Assembly: GCA_002699145.1 (NCBI GenBank)
Contig: PABK01000058.1
Span: 1 to 64,000 of the forward strand
Length of the DNA stretch: 64,000 nt
Reading direction: 5' to 3'
Origin: Halioglobus sp.
Lineage (GTDB): Bacteria; Pseudomonadota; Gammaproteobacteria; Pseudomonadales; Halieaceae
Under the pieces are notes generated by a model. It was given only the letters and a program-made list of their open reading frames with translations. It did not search any database and was not told where the DNA came from. The translations under genes and the position numbers were made by a program. Positions 43,998 through 52,453 of this stretch are shown in pieces (positions within the stretch are counted from its first letter, which is position 1; every line of letters starts with the position of its first letter).

Positions 43998-44902
43998 ACC
44001 GATCCGTCGGCACCTTCATCGAAGCGTGCCAGCATCGGCTCAACCGCCTGCTCGACGACTACCCCGCACACGACCAGGGCGATGGCAATGCTGCGGCCCG
44101 CGCCGAGCTGGACGAGGCACTGCGCTACCCGCTGGTTGTCGGCGGCAAGCGCATACGCCCGGTCCTGGTTTACGCCGCGGCGCAGGCCATCGATCCGCAC
44201 CAACAGCCGCAGGGCCTGGACCACGCGGCGCTGGCGGTAGAGCTGGTACATACCTATTCCCTGGTCCACGACGACCTGCCCGCCATGGACGACGACGACC
44301 TGCGCCGCGGGCAACCCAGCCTGCACCGCGCCTGGGACGAGGCCACGGCCATCCTGGTGGGCGACGGCCTGCAGGCCCAGGCCTTCGAACTGCTGGCCGG
44401 CGCGCCGGGGCTGTCCGCGGGGTGTCGCGCGGACATGGTCGCCACGCTGGCCCGTGCGGCGGGTCCGCAAGGGATGGTCGGTGGGCAGTTTATCGACATC
44501 CGCGCCACTGATTCGGACATGGGCCTGGCCGACCTGTCGGCTATGCACGCGTTGAAAACCGGCGCGCTCATCCGCGCCGCGCTGGCGCTGGGCGGCATCG
44601 CCGCGGGCGCGCAGGAACAGCAGCTGCAAGCGCTGGACGCCTACGGCCGTCATGTCGGGCTGGCCTTCCAGGTCGTCGACGATATCCTCGACGTGGCGGG
44701 CGATACCGCCACCCTGGGCAAGACCCGGGGCAAGGACGACCAGGCCAACAAACCGACCTACGTGAAGCTGATGGGCCTGGACGGGGCGCGCCGGGAGGCG
44801 CGGGAACTACTGGGGCACGCACTGGACAACCTGGCGGGGTTCGGCGACAGCGCGGATGCGCTGCGCGACCTGGCGCGCTACATCGTCGAGCGGGATCGCT
44901 GA
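43994..44902 (+). CDS. ispA: Farnesyl diphosphate synthase
   Basis: Prenyltransferase making C15 farnesyl diphosphate for quinones and undecaprenyl lipid carriers. The 302 residues start with GTG. First Asp-rich motif DDLPAMDDDDLRRG (around residue 92) and second motif DDILD (around 228) bind the magnesium and diphosphate. GGKRIRPVL is the usual N-terminal signature. It is coupled to xseB; dxs, which normally follows, is instead located at 32395. Confidence 0.95.
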   Translation: MNRSVGTFIEACQHRLNRLLDDYPAHDQGDGNAAARAELDEALRYPLVVGGKRIRPVLVYAAAQAIDPHQQPQGLDHAALAVELVHTYSLVHDDLPAMDDDDLRRGQPSLHRAWDEATAILVGDGLQAQAFELLAGAPGLSAGCRADMVATLARAAGPQGMVGGQFIDIRATDSDMGLADLSAMHALKTGALIRAALALGGIAAGAQEQQLQALDAYGRHVGLAFQVVDDILDVAGDTATLGKTRGKDDQANKPTYVKLMGLDGARREARELLGHALDNLAGFGDSADALRDLARYIVERDR

Positions 44903-44913
44903 GAAAACCACGA

Positions 44914-44941
44914 GCCGGCGCATACCGGGATCGCGGCCGGC
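44914..44941. terminator. Possible bidirectional terminator between ispA and ribA
   Basis: GCCGGC/GCCGGC inverted repeat, extended by a few more pairs, lies between two convergent genes. No U-run follows on either strand, so this is a weak call. Confidence 0.25.
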
Positions 44942-45000
44942 ATACAGCGCAGCCGAAAACACGGCCCTGGCGCGATAAGAAGACCTTGTGAGTGGGGGGG

Positions 45001-45591
45001 CTACCCCTCGAACATGTGCCCGAGCTTGCCCGCCTTGGTGCGCAGGTATTTCTCGTTGTGCGGGTTGCTGTCGGTGCGCAGCGCCAGGCGCTCCACCACC
45101 TCCACGCCCTGCTCCTCCAGCGCCGCGACCTTGCGCGGGTTGTTGGTCATCAGCCGCGCCTGCCGGATGCCGAGAAACTCCACCATGGGCCTGAGGATGC
45201 TGTAGTCGCGCATATCAGCGCCAAAGCCCAGGCGCTCGTTCGCCTCGACCGTATCGGCGCCCTCGTCCTGCAACTTGTAGGCCTTGATCTTGTTCACCAG
45301 GCCGATGCCGCGACCCTCCTGGCGCAGGTAGAACAGGGCGCCCCGGCCCTCGGCGGCGATCGCCTGCAGCGCCGCGTGTAACTGGTTGCCACAGTCGCAG
45401 CGCATGCTGAACAGCGCATCCCCGGTCAGGCACTCGGAGTGGATTCGGGTCAGCACGGGCCCGCCCTCGCGCAGGTCACCGAGGGTGAGAACGACGTGCT
45501 CCTTGCCGGTGGCGGCATCCTCGAAACCGTGGATATCGAAGACACCCCAGCTGGTGGGCAGAGTGGAGGATTCTATATAGCGTACCGACAC
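45001..45591 (-). CDS. ribA: GTP cyclohydrolase II
   Basis: Opens GTP to start riboflavin synthesis. With the GTG at 45591 the protein has 196 residues, the E. coli length, and begins [16 protein letters not shown]. The zinc site is C-x10-CDC ([15 protein letters not shown]), and the active-site loop is [17 protein letters not shown]. The start is chosen by family N-terminus. A TAGAAT -10-like box (45620-45625) lies about 30 bp upstream. It appears to be the only fully conserved GTP cyclohydrolase II in the window; the C-terminal domain of RibBA lacks these motifs. Confidence 0.94.
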   Translation of the reverse strand: MSVRYIESSTLPTSWGVFDIHGFEDAATGKEHVVLTLGDLREGGPVLTRIHSECLTGDALFSMRCDCGNQLHAALQAIAAEGRGALFYLRQEGRGIGLVNKIKAYKLQDEGADTVEANERLGFGADMRDYSILRPMVEFLGIRQARLMTNNPRKVAALEEQGVEVVERLALRTDSNPHNEKYLRTKAGKLGHMFEG

Positions 45592-45667
45592 GCGGTGTAC
45601 CCGGGCAGAAAAGGCGCACATTCTAGCAGCTTTCGCCACCCGGCGGCGAGGTTCGCGCGCGGCGCTG

Positions 45668-46315
45668 TCAACGCACCCGGGAAAGGGACAAAATGCCCCC
45701 CTGCTCCTCTATCCTGACATGGCGCAGGTAGGTCATGCCAAGCAGGATGACTGCGGGAAAATCGCCCTCCAGCACACTCGCCTGCACGTTGTCGACCTGG
45801 ATTCCGCCGACGTTCACCGAGCGCAGGGTAACCTGGCGGGCCGCGGTGACACCGCTGGCGGTCTGTACCACCGAGGCCTGGGCGTCGCGGGTGTCCACCC
45901 CGAGGCTGCGTGCATGCGCCTCACTCATGGCCACGACATTGGCGCCGGTGTCGATCATGACCAGGGTGCTGCGCCCGTTGATCAGCGCCGTGGTCTGGTA
46001 CTGCATGGCGCTGTTGCGCGCGATGCTGACCACCTGCTCCGCCGGCTCCTCGTAGGAAGAGCCGATATGCCGCGACAGGCCAAGCACGCGCCGCACCCCG
46101 GCGATTTCCACCGTGGCCCGCGTATCCTGTGCGGAAAGCAGGGTCACGCCGTCGAAGGTGGCGCCCTCGCGCAACAGCTTGCGCTGCCCGTCTACGTTCA
46201 ACACCGCGGCGCCGGGCAGGATGCCCTCCACGGTGACCTGCCGGGCAAAACAGGCCTGGGCAGCGAGCAACAGCGCCAGCGCGGCGGGCAGGAGTATGCG
46301 TACCATCTTGTCCAT
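45668..46315 (-). CDS. Secreted retropepsin-like aspartic protease
   Basis: Protein of 215 residues with a signal peptide (residues 1-24). The C-terminal 120 residues match clan AA single-domain aspartic proteases (TIGR02281-type): catalytic [14 protein letters not shown] and the closing [17 protein letters not shown]. One such domain per chain implies a homodimer in the periplasm. It lies ten bases after pgpA in the same direction. Substrate unknown. Confidence 0.83.
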   Translation of the reverse strand: MDKMVRILLPAALALLLAAQACFARQVTVEGILPGAAVLNVDGQRKLLREGATFDGVTLLSAQDTRATVEIAGVRRVLGLSRHIGSSYEEPAEQVVSIARNSAMQYQTTALINGRSTLVMIDTGANVVAMSEAHARSLGVDTRDAQASVVQTASGVTAARQVTLRSVNVGGIQVDNVQASVLEGDFPAVILLGMTYLRHVRIEEQGGILSLSRVR

Positions 46316-46325
46316 GCTGTCGCTC

Positions 46326-46820
46326 CTAGACCAGCCACAATGCGATATGCAGGGTCATGCAGGCCATGGCGCCCGCGAGCAGGTCGTCCGCCATGATACC
46401 CCAGCCGCCACCCACACGGCGGTCCAGTACGCTGATCGGCCAGGGTTTGAGGATATCGAATACGCGGAACACCACGAAGCCCGCCACGATCCAGACCCAC
46501 TCGGCGGGCACCGCCCACATGGTCAGCCAGAACCCGGCGAATTCGTCCCAGACGATCCCCGGGTGATCGTGCTGGCGCAGCTCGCGGCTGGCCACACCGC
46601 AGATCCAGATGCCGAACAGGCTGGCCAGCAGCACGAAAACCGAGTACGCCCACAACGGCCAGTGGGCGAGCAACAGGTAGATGCCCACCGCCACCAAGGT
46701 GCCCGCGGTACCAGGGGCCCGCGGCGACAGGCCGCTGCAGAAACCGAACGCGATAAACTGCGACAGGCTGCGCCAGGGGCGCGGCGCCGGCGGGGGCACG
46801 CCCTCACCCGGGGCGCTCAC
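46326..46820 (-). CDS. pgpA: Phosphatidylglycerophosphatase A
   Basis: Removes the phosphate from phosphatidylglycerophosphate to give phosphatidylglycerol. The 164 residues show IAFGFCSGLSPRAPGTAGTL near the N-terminus, IVWDEFAGFW in the centre and GIMADDLLAGAMA at the end, the standard PgpA blocks, with about four membrane segments. The start overlaps the thiL stop by four bases (ATGA). Confidence 0.95.
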   Translation of the reverse strand: MSAPGEGVPPPAPRPWRSLSQFIAFGFCSGLSPRAPGTAGTLVAVGIYLLLAHWPLWAYSVFVLLASLFGIWICGVASRELRQHDHPGIVWDEFAGFWLTMWAVPAEWVWIVAGFVVFRVFDILKPWPISVLDRRVGGGWGIMADDLLAGAMACMTLHIALWLV

Positions 46821-47755
46821 GACGCCGCGTCCCCCGCGCCGAAATGGTCGTAGCCGGGTGCGCCGTCAAGGGCCAGGGCGCAAGTGACGCCCTCGCCGGG
46901 GCGCACCTGGCCGATACGCGTGCCACCACGGGCGTCCTCTCCCGGCGGCAGGCAGTAACACAGCTCGTAATCATCGCCGCCGGTCGCCGCCCAGGCCAGT
47001 GCACGCTCCCGGTCGGGAAAGGCGGCCAGGGCCGAGGACAGGGGCAGGGACTGCGCATCGATCTCGATACACACACCGCTGGCGGCGGCGATATGCCCGG
47101 CGTCGGCGAGCAGACCGTCGGAGACGTCGATCGCGGCGCTGGCGCTGCCCAGCAGGTCGCGCCCCAGCGCCAGGCGCGCCCGCGGCCGGTGCAGGCGGCC
47201 GAGCAGGTATTCGCCCTGCTGCGGCTGCGGCTGCCATTCACCCTGCAGGAACGCCAGCGCCGCCGCCGCGTCGCCCAGGGTGCCGGAGACGTAGACCGCG
47301 TCGCCCGGACGCGCCCCGCCGCGCAACAGGGCCTGGTCCTGCGGCAGCGCGCCGAGCACCTGCACGCTGATGGACAGCGGGCCGCGTGTGGTATCGCCGC
47401 CCACCAGCGGCAGCCCGTACTCGCCGACGGCGGCGGCGAGGCCCTCGCTGAAGCTGTGCAGCCAGAACTCCTGCGCCTCGGGCAGGGTCAGGGCCACGGT
47501 CATGCCCACCGGCCTGGCGCCCATCGCCGCCAGGTCACTGGCGGCGACGGAGACACAGCGAAAACCGATGTCCTCGGGAAAGTCGTCTGCCGCGAAGTGC
47601 ACACCGGCGACCAGCGTGTCCACCGAGGTGGCCAGGCGCTCGGCGGGTTGCAGGCGCAGGATCGCGCAGTCATCGCCCACCGAGAGGTCCACCGACTCGC
47701 CGTGACCCAGGGAGGAAAAATACCGGTAGATCAGCGCGAACTCGGACAGTGGCAT
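46817..47755 (-). CDS. thiL: Thiamine-monophosphate kinase
   Basis: Phosphorylates thiamine monophosphate to the active diphosphate. The 312 residues belong to the PurM-like fold: SVGDDCAILR binds magnesium, VSVAASDLAAMGARPVGMTV and PLVGGDTTRGPLSISVQVLG are typical. The start at 47755 overlaps the nusB stop by one base (TGATG) and is the family N-terminus (MPLSEFALI). It overlaps pgpA by four bases. Confidence 0.95.
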   Translation of the reverse strand: MPLSEFALIYRYFSSLGHGESVDLSVGDDCAILRLQPAERLATSVDTLVAGVHFAADDFPEDIGFRCVSVAASDLAAMGARPVGMTVALTLPEAQEFWLHSFSEGLAAAVGEYGLPLVGGDTTRGPLSISVQVLGALPQDQALLRGGARPGDAVYVSGTLGDAAAALAFLQGEWQPQPQQGEYLLGRLHRPRARLALGRDLLGSASAAIDVSDGLLADAGHIAAASGVCIEIDAQSLPLSSALAAFPDRERALAWAATGGDDYELCYCLPPGEDARGGTRIGQVRPGEGVTCALALDGAPGYDHFGAGDAAS

Positions 47756-48207
47756 CAGGATGCCGCTTCGACCTCGGGCCTGCGCAACTCGCGGGCCGCC
47801 TTGTCGAGCACGCCGTTGACGTACTTGTGGCTGTCGGTGGCGCCGAATTTCTTGGCCAGGGCGACCGCCTCGTTGATGACCACCTTGAAGGGCACATCCT
47901 GGCGCCGGGCCAGCTCGTAGACCCCCATGCGCAACAGGGTGTGCTCGATGGGATCCAGTTCCTTCAGCGCGCGGTCCAGCAACGGCTCCAGAGTGGCGTC
48001 CAGCTCGTCCACCGTGGCGGGAACCTCGTGCAACAGTGCGTGAAAGTAGTCGCGGTCGACGTGCTCGAAATCGTACTCGGCCAGGAACTCGGCCTCGATG
48101 GCGCCCAGCGGCGCCTGCGCCATGTACCACTGGTAGAGCGCCTGCATGCCGTAGTGGCGCGCCTTGCGGCGCTGCGCGGCGAGGCGGTTGTGCCCCGGGT
48201 TGGCCAT
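47755..48207 (-). CDS. nusB: Transcription antitermination factor NusB
   Basis: RNA-binding partner of NusE (S10) in rRNA antitermination. The 150 residues are all helical, with ARHYGMQALYQWYMAQ, IEHTLLRMGVYELARRQDVP and VINEAVALAKKFGATDSHKY as conserved blocks. It directly follows ribH (adjacent bases) and overlaps thiL by one base. Confidence 0.95.
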   Translation of the reverse strand: MANPGHNRLAAQRRKARHYGMQALYQWYMAQAPLGAIEAEFLAEYDFEHVDRDYFHALLHEVPATVDELDATLEPLLDRALKELDPIEHTLLRMGVYELARRQDVPFKVVINEAVALAKKFGATDSHKYVNGVLDKAARELRRPEVEAAS

Positions 48208-48681
48208 TCAGCCCAGCTTGTCGAGCAGGCTGACCATCTCCAGCGCGGAGGACGCGGCCTCCTCGCCCTTGTTGCCGGCCTTGGTCCCGGAGCGCTCCAC
48301 GGCCTGCTCGATGGTGTCCACGGTGAGCACACCAAAGGCCACGGGCACGCCGAATTCCATGCTCACACCGGCGATGCCCTTGGTGCACTCGCCGGCGACG
48401 TACTCGAAGTGCGGCGTGCCGCCGCGGATCACCGCACCCAGGGCGATGATCGCGTCCACGCCGCCTTTCTCGGCGACCTTGCGGCACACCAGCGGAATCT
48501 CGAAGGCGCCGGGGGCGCGCACGATGGTGATCTGCCCGTCGCCAACGCCGTGACGCCGCAGCGTATCCAGGGCGCCCTCGAGCAGGTGTTCCACCACGAA
48601 GCTGTTCCAGCGGCCCACCACCAGGGTGTAGTTGCCCTTGCCGCCGGTCAGGTCGCCCTCAATCGTCTTGATTTCACTCAT
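48208..48681 (-). CDS. ribH: 6,7-dimethyl-8-ribityllumazine synthase
   Basis: Condenses the RibD/RibA-derived pyrimidine with dihydroxybutanone phosphate. The 157 residues carry [36 protein letters not shown] and [20 protein letters not shown], the substrate-binding blocks. [17 protein letters not shown] matches the C-terminal signature, including the TxxxxQAxxR segment. It lies 27 bp after ribBA. Confidence 0.95.
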   Translation of the reverse strand: MSEIKTIEGDLTGGKGNYTLVVGRWNSFVVEHLLEGALDTLRRHGVGDGQITIVRAPGAFEIPLVCRKVAEKGGVDAIIALGAVIRGGTPHFEYVAGECTKGIAGVSMEFGVPVAFGVLTVDTIEQAVERSGTKAGNKGEEAASSALEMVSLLDKLG

Positions 48682-48708
48682 AGTTATTTCCTTGCCCGTT
48701 CCGGCTGC

Positions 48709-49830
48709 TCACTGTCCCTGGGAGGGCTCCACGAAATCCAGCACTTCCAGGTCGAAACCGGAGATTGCATTGTACTTGATGGGCGCGCCCATCAGGTGAA
48801 TTTTTCCCACGCCCAGGTCCTTGAGGATCTGCGACCCCAGGCCCACCGTGGTGTAGCTGTCGCGCGGCATGGCGGACGCCGGCGACTTGTCGCCGAGCAC
48901 CAGGTCGACGCTGTGCAGCAGCTGTTCGGGGCTCTCCTCCCGCGCCAGGATCACCACCACCCCGCTGCCGCGTTCGGCCACCGCCTGCAGGCAACTGGCG
49001 ACGGTCCACGCCGGCCGCCCGGAAATATGGCTGCTCACCAGGTCGCGCATGACGGAGGGTACGTGTACACGCACCAGGGTCGGCTCCTGCGGCGAAATCC
49101 GTCCCATGGACAGGGCGATGTGCACCTCGCCGTCGGTCTGGCCGCGGTAGGCGGTGAGGCGGAAGCGGCCGTAGCCGGTGTCGATCTCGCCCTCACGGAT
49201 ACGCCGGATGGTACGCTCGTTGACCATGCGGAAATGGATCAGGTCGGCGATGGAACCGATTTTCAGGCCGTTCTGTTCAGCGAAGTCGCGCAGGGCGGGA
49301 CCGTCGGCCAGCGCCCCCTCGGGAGTGAGGATGTCGGCGATCACCGCCGCGGGCAGCAGCCCGGCGAGGCGCGCGTAATCCGAGGCCGCCTCGGTGTGCC
49401 CGGCGCGCATCAGCACGCCGCCGTCCATCGCGGTGAGCGGGAATATATGGCCCGGCTGTACGATATCCTCGGGGCTCGCGTGGGGTGCGACCGCCGCCTG
49501 CACGGTGAGCGCGCGATCGGCCGCGGAGATCCCGGTATCGATGCCCTCGGCGGCCTCGATCGACAGGGTGAAGTTGGCCTTCTCACCGCGGCCCTCCTCC
49601 ACCATGGGCGGCAGGTCCAGTTGCCGGCAGCGGTCCGCCGTCAGCGTCAGGCAAATCAGGCCGCGCGCGCGGCGCGCCATGAAATTGACGTGGCCGGCAT
49701 CGCAGTGCTCCGCGGCCACCATGACCACGCCCTCGTTGCGGCTGTCGGCGTCGTCGTCGAGCAACACCACCATGCGTCCCTGGCGAATGTCGCTGATCAG
49801 TTCGTCGACGCTGTGCAGGTCCATGGTCAT
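48709..49830 (-). CDS. ribB: RibBA-type protein with altered active sites in both domains
   Basis: By order and family this is the 3,4-dihydroxy-2-butanone-4-phosphate synthase step, with a GTP-cyclohydrolase-II-like C-terminal domain. The 373 residues keep RAGHTEAASDYARLAG, the second DHBP synthase motif. The acidic loop, normally DDEDRENEGD, reads DDDADSRNEGV, which lacks the usual REN Glu and the final Asp. The C-terminal domain (residues 205-360) has no zinc cysteines and no RQEGRGIG loop, so it cannot be an ordinary GTP cyclohydrolase; stand-alone ribA fills that role. Loss of cyclohydrolase activity is common in such proteins, but the altered synthase loop is unexpected. It overlaps ribE by four bases. 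Confidence 0.85.
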   Translation of the reverse strand: MTMDLHSVDELISDIRQGRMVVLLDDDADSRNEGVVMVAAEHCDAGHVNFMARRARGLICLTLTADRCRQLDLPPMVEEGRGEKANFTLSIEAAEGIDTGISAADRALTVQAAVAPHASPEDIVQPGHIFPLTAMDGGVLMRAGHTEAASDYARLAGLLPAAVIADILTPEGALADGPALRDFAEQNGLKIGSIADLIHFRMVNERTIRRIREGEIDTGYGRFRLTAYRGQTDGEVHIALSMGRISPQEPTLVRVHVPSVMRDLVSSHISGRPAWTVASCLQAVAERGSGVVVILAREESPEQLLHSVDLVLGDKSPASAMPRDSYTTVGLGSQILKDLGVGKIHLMGAPIKYNAISGFDLEVLDFVEPSQGQ

Positions 49831-50495
49831 ACGCGTGTCCCACCGGTAAAGCCGTTTTCCGCCAGGGTCTCCAGGGACAGCCCGGCGCCGTCATGCGCCG
49901 CCGCGTCCCCCTGCACCAGGCGCTCCAGGTAGCGCGCGATCACGTCCACCTCGAGGTTGACCCGCGTGCCCGGCGCGTACTGGCCGAATACCGTCTCGGC
50001 CATGGTCTGGGGAATGATGTTGAGTTCGAAGCGCGCCCCGCTGACCGCGTTGACCGTGAGGCTGGTGCCGTCGACGCAAATACTGCCCTTGTGCGCGATG
50101 TAACGCGCCAGCGCGTCCGGGGCGCGCAGCACGACACGCACCGAGCGCGCGTCCCCGGCCAGGCTGACGACCTCCCCGACCCCGTCGACGTGCCCGCTGA
50201 CGATGTGGCCGCCGAGTCGGCTCGCAGGAGTGAGCGCCTTCTCCAGGTTGACGCTGGCGCCCGGCGGCAGCGCGCCCAGCGTGGTGAAGTCCAGCGTCTC
50301 CACCGACACGTCGGCCCAGAAACCGTCGCCCGGCAGGTCGACGACCGTCAGGCACACCCCGTTGGTGCAGATGCTGTCCCCGAGGGCGACGTCGTCCAGC
50401 GGCAGCTTGCCGGTCGCCACGTGCAGGCGCACGTCGCCGCCGCGCGCCTGGCGCTCGGCGATCGTGCCCACGGCCTGGATTATTCCTGTAAACAT
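49827..50495 (-). CDS. ribE: Riboflavin synthase alpha subunit
   Basis: Dismutates two lumazines to riboflavin. The 222 residues consist of two repeated lumazine-binding barrels, starting MFTGIIQAVGTI and, at about residue 98, GGHIVSGHVDGVGEVV. The first repeat has GDSICTNGVCLTVVDL and the second KGSICVDGTSLTVNAV. It overlaps ribBA by four bases and ribD by 16, forming a tightly packed operon. Confidence 0.95.
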   Translation of the reverse strand: MFTGIIQAVGTIAERQARGGDVRLHVATGKLPLDDVALGDSICTNGVCLTVVDLPGDGFWADVSVETLDFTTLGALPPGASVNLEKALTPASRLGGHIVSGHVDGVGEVVSLAGDARSVRVVLRAPDALARYIAHKGSICVDGTSLTVNAVSGARFELNIIPQTMAETVFGQYAPGTRVNLEVDVIARYLERLVQGDAAAHDGAGLSLETLAENGFTGGTRV

Positions 50496-51640
50496 ACGTC
50501 TCCTGTCTCCGCTCCAGCCTGCGCATCCGCCGCGGGCACCGCACTGATGCGCAGGTCATTGCCCACCTGGCGTACGTCCCGCAGGGTCAGTGGCACCTTT
50601 TGCGCCATCGCGTCCAGCGGCAGCGACAGCAGCGGGCGGGCGCGATCGCCCAGCAAGGCGGGAGCCATGTAGATGATCAACTCGTCGAGCAGGCCCGCCT
50701 GCAGCATGGCCCCTGCCAGGCGGGGGCCAGATTCTACCAGAATTTCGTTGCACTGCCGCCGGGTCAGTTCGTCGAACAGGGGCGCCAGGCGCAGACCGTG
50801 ATCGCCCTGCTCGAGCGCGTGGAACTGGGCCCCGCTGGCGGCCAGGTCCGCCGGAATCGCGACATCGCGCCGGTGGCAGAGCAAGGTCGGCGCCGCACCG
50901 GCCAACACCCGTGCAGCGGCCGGTGTGCGCAGCGTGGAATCCAGCACCACCCGCAGCGGCTGGCGCGCCGCGGCCAGTTGTGCCGCGGGCGCCTCCAGGC
51001 CCAGTTCGCCGACGCGCACAGAGAGCGCGCAGTCGTCAGTCAGCACCGTGCCGGAACCGGTGAGCACCGCGCAGCTCGCCGCGCGCAGCCGCTGCACGTC
51101 GGCGCGGGCGGCGGGGCCGGTGATCCACTGGCTCTCCCCGGACGCCATGGCGGTACGCCCGTCCAGGGACATGGCGAGCTTGGCGCGCACGCGACCGCGG
51201 CCGCGGGTCATGCGCGCGATAAACCCGGCAATCAGCGCCCGCGCCTCGCCCTCCAGCAGGCCGCAGTGCACCTCGACCCCGGCGTCGCGCAGGCGCTGCA
51301 GGCCCTGTCCTGCCACCTGCGGGTTGGGATCGCTGGTGGCCGCCACCACGCGGCGCACACCCGCCGCGAGCAGGGCGTCGACACAAGGTCCGGTGCGCCC
51401 GTGGTGGCTGCAGGGTTCGAGCGTGACATAGGCGGTGGCGCCGGCGGCGTCCCCGGCGGCCTGCAAGGCCTCAATCTCGGCGTGGTTGCCGCCGGCGGGG
51501 CGGGTGCTGCCCTCGCCGATAATCTCGCCGCCGCGGACCAGCACACAGCCGACGTGGGGGTTGGGCATGGCGCTGTAGCGCGCGCTGCGCGCCAGCGCCA
51601 GGGCGCGTGCCATCATGCGGGTATCGAAAACAGGGTCCAT
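50480..51640 (-). CDS. ribD: Bifunctional riboflavin deaminase-reductase
   Basis: Deaminates then reduces the pyrimidine intermediate of riboflavin synthesis. The 386 residues have an N-terminal zinc deaminase domain (HAEIEALQAAG, then TLEPCSHHGRTGPC with the two zinc cysteines) and a C-terminal reductase domain from about residue 150 (KLAMSLDGRTAM, NEILVESGPRLAGAML). It precedes ribE with a 16-base overlap and follows nrdR by 21 bp. Confidence 0.95.
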   Translation of the reverse strand: MDPVFDTRMMARALALARSARYSAMPNPHVGCVLVRGGEIIGEGSTRPAGGNHAEIEALQAAGDAAGATAYVTLEPCSHHGRTGPCVDALLAAGVRRVVAATSDPNPQVAGQGLQRLRDAGVEVHCGLLEGEARALIAGFIARMTRGRGRVRAKLAMSLDGRTAMASGESQWITGPAARADVQRLRAASCAVLTGSGTVLTDDCALSVRVGELGLEAPAAQLAAARQPLRVVLDSTLRTPAAARVLAGAAPTLLCHRRDVAIPADLAASGAQFHALEQGDHGLRLAPLFDELTRRQCNEILVESGPRLAGAMLQAGLLDELIIYMAPALLGDRARPLLSLPLDAMAQKVPLTLRDVRQVGNDLRISAVPAADAQAGAETGDVCLQE

Positions 51641-51661
51641 GATTGCAGCCGCCGGCGGCGG

Positions 51662-52126
51662 TCAGTCGACGGCCGGCTCGGCCTCGAGCCGCTCGATCTC
51701 GTCGCGGAATTCCGCCAGGTCCTGGAAGCTGCGATAGACCGAGGCAAAGCGCACATAGGCGACCTGGTCCAGCGTCTTCAATTGCTCCATGACCAGCTCG
51801 CCCAGCACCATGGACTGCACCTCGCGTTCACCGGTGGCGCGCAGGGCGTGCTTGATGTGGTTGATGGCGGCCTCGATCGCCTCCACCGATACCGGGCGCT
51901 TCTCCAGCGCGCGGGCGAAGCCGGCGCGCAGCTTGCTCTCGTCGAAGGGCTCGCGGCTGCCGTTCTGCTTGATCACGCGCGGCATCACCAGCTCGGCGAC
52001 CTCATAGGTGGTAAAACGCTCGGCGCAACTGACGCATTCGCGGCGGCGGCGCACCTGGTCGCCCTCGGCCACCAGACGCGAGTCGATTACCTTGGTATCG
52101 TCAGCGGAGCAAAACGGGCAGTGCAT
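51662..52126 (-). CDS. nrdR: Ribonucleotide reductase regulator NrdR
   Basis: ATP/dATP-sensing repressor of ribonucleotide reductase genes. The 154 residues begin with a zinc ribbon ([15 protein letters not shown], then [12 protein letters not shown]) followed by an ATP-cone domain from [19 protein letters not shown]. It opens the ribDE-ribBA-ribH-nusB-thiL-pgpA run, as in most Gammaproteobacteria. Confidence 0.96.
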   Translation of the reverse strand: MHCPFCSADDTKVIDSRLVAEGDQVRRRRECVSCAERFTTYEVAELVMPRVIKQNGSREPFDESKLRAGFARALEKRPVSVEAIEAAINHIKHALRATGEREVQSMVLGELVMEQLKTLDQVAYVRFASVYRSFQDLAEFRDEIERLEAEPAVD

Positions 52127-52453
52127 CGCCTGGCCTCATGAGCTAAGTGGCTGAACATTAACAAATTTTGAGGGATATTGCTGTACTCATTTGAGGTATA
52201 AACAGGTGTTTTCGCAAAGCGGGGCGGGGGGCCGGCGGACCCGGGCCCGGGCGGGCGGTCTCCCTCCTGGAACGGCCGCAAGGGCGGACGGCGCCGAGGG
52301 CTGCTGCGCAACGCAACGGTTTATCGCTGCGCGAAAAACCCGGATTCGCACAGTGCTCGCAGAAAGCCCCCTCGACGGCGCCGACCCTTGGGCAGCGGCC
52401 TGGTTGTTCCTGCAGGGAGACCGCCCGCCCGGGCCCTGTTACCGCGCTCGCCG
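52127..52453. other. Intergenic region between glyA and nrdR
   Basis: 327 bases without a gene. The half next to nrdR (52140-52205) is AT-rich and presumably holds the nrdR promoter, though no pair of boxes stands out. The rest is very GC-rich and consists almost entirely of the long stem-loop listed separately. Confidence 0.6.
52243..52436. repeat. Long near-perfect inverted repeat (stem-loop) after glyA
   Basis: Arms 52243-52273 and 52406-52436 match at 29 of 31 positions, including 23 uninterrupted base pairs (52243-52265 with 52414-52436). Inside them the pairing resumes (GGCCGC, AAGGG, CGGCGCCG, AGGG segments), so most of 194 nt could fold into one hairpin. It starts 17 bases after the glyA stop codon on the transcribed strand. 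No U-run follows. Confidence 0.8.

Noticed and set aside
47749..49932. A 727-codon open frame on the plus strand across nusB, ribH and ribBA
   Set aside because: It lies antisense to several well-supported overlapping housekeeping genes and contains no domain pattern.
45001..52126. Possible FMN or TPP riboswitch near rib and thiL genes
   Set aside because: These genes are packed with overlaps or gaps under 30 bp, which leaves no room for such structures; none was seen upstream of nrdR or ribA either.
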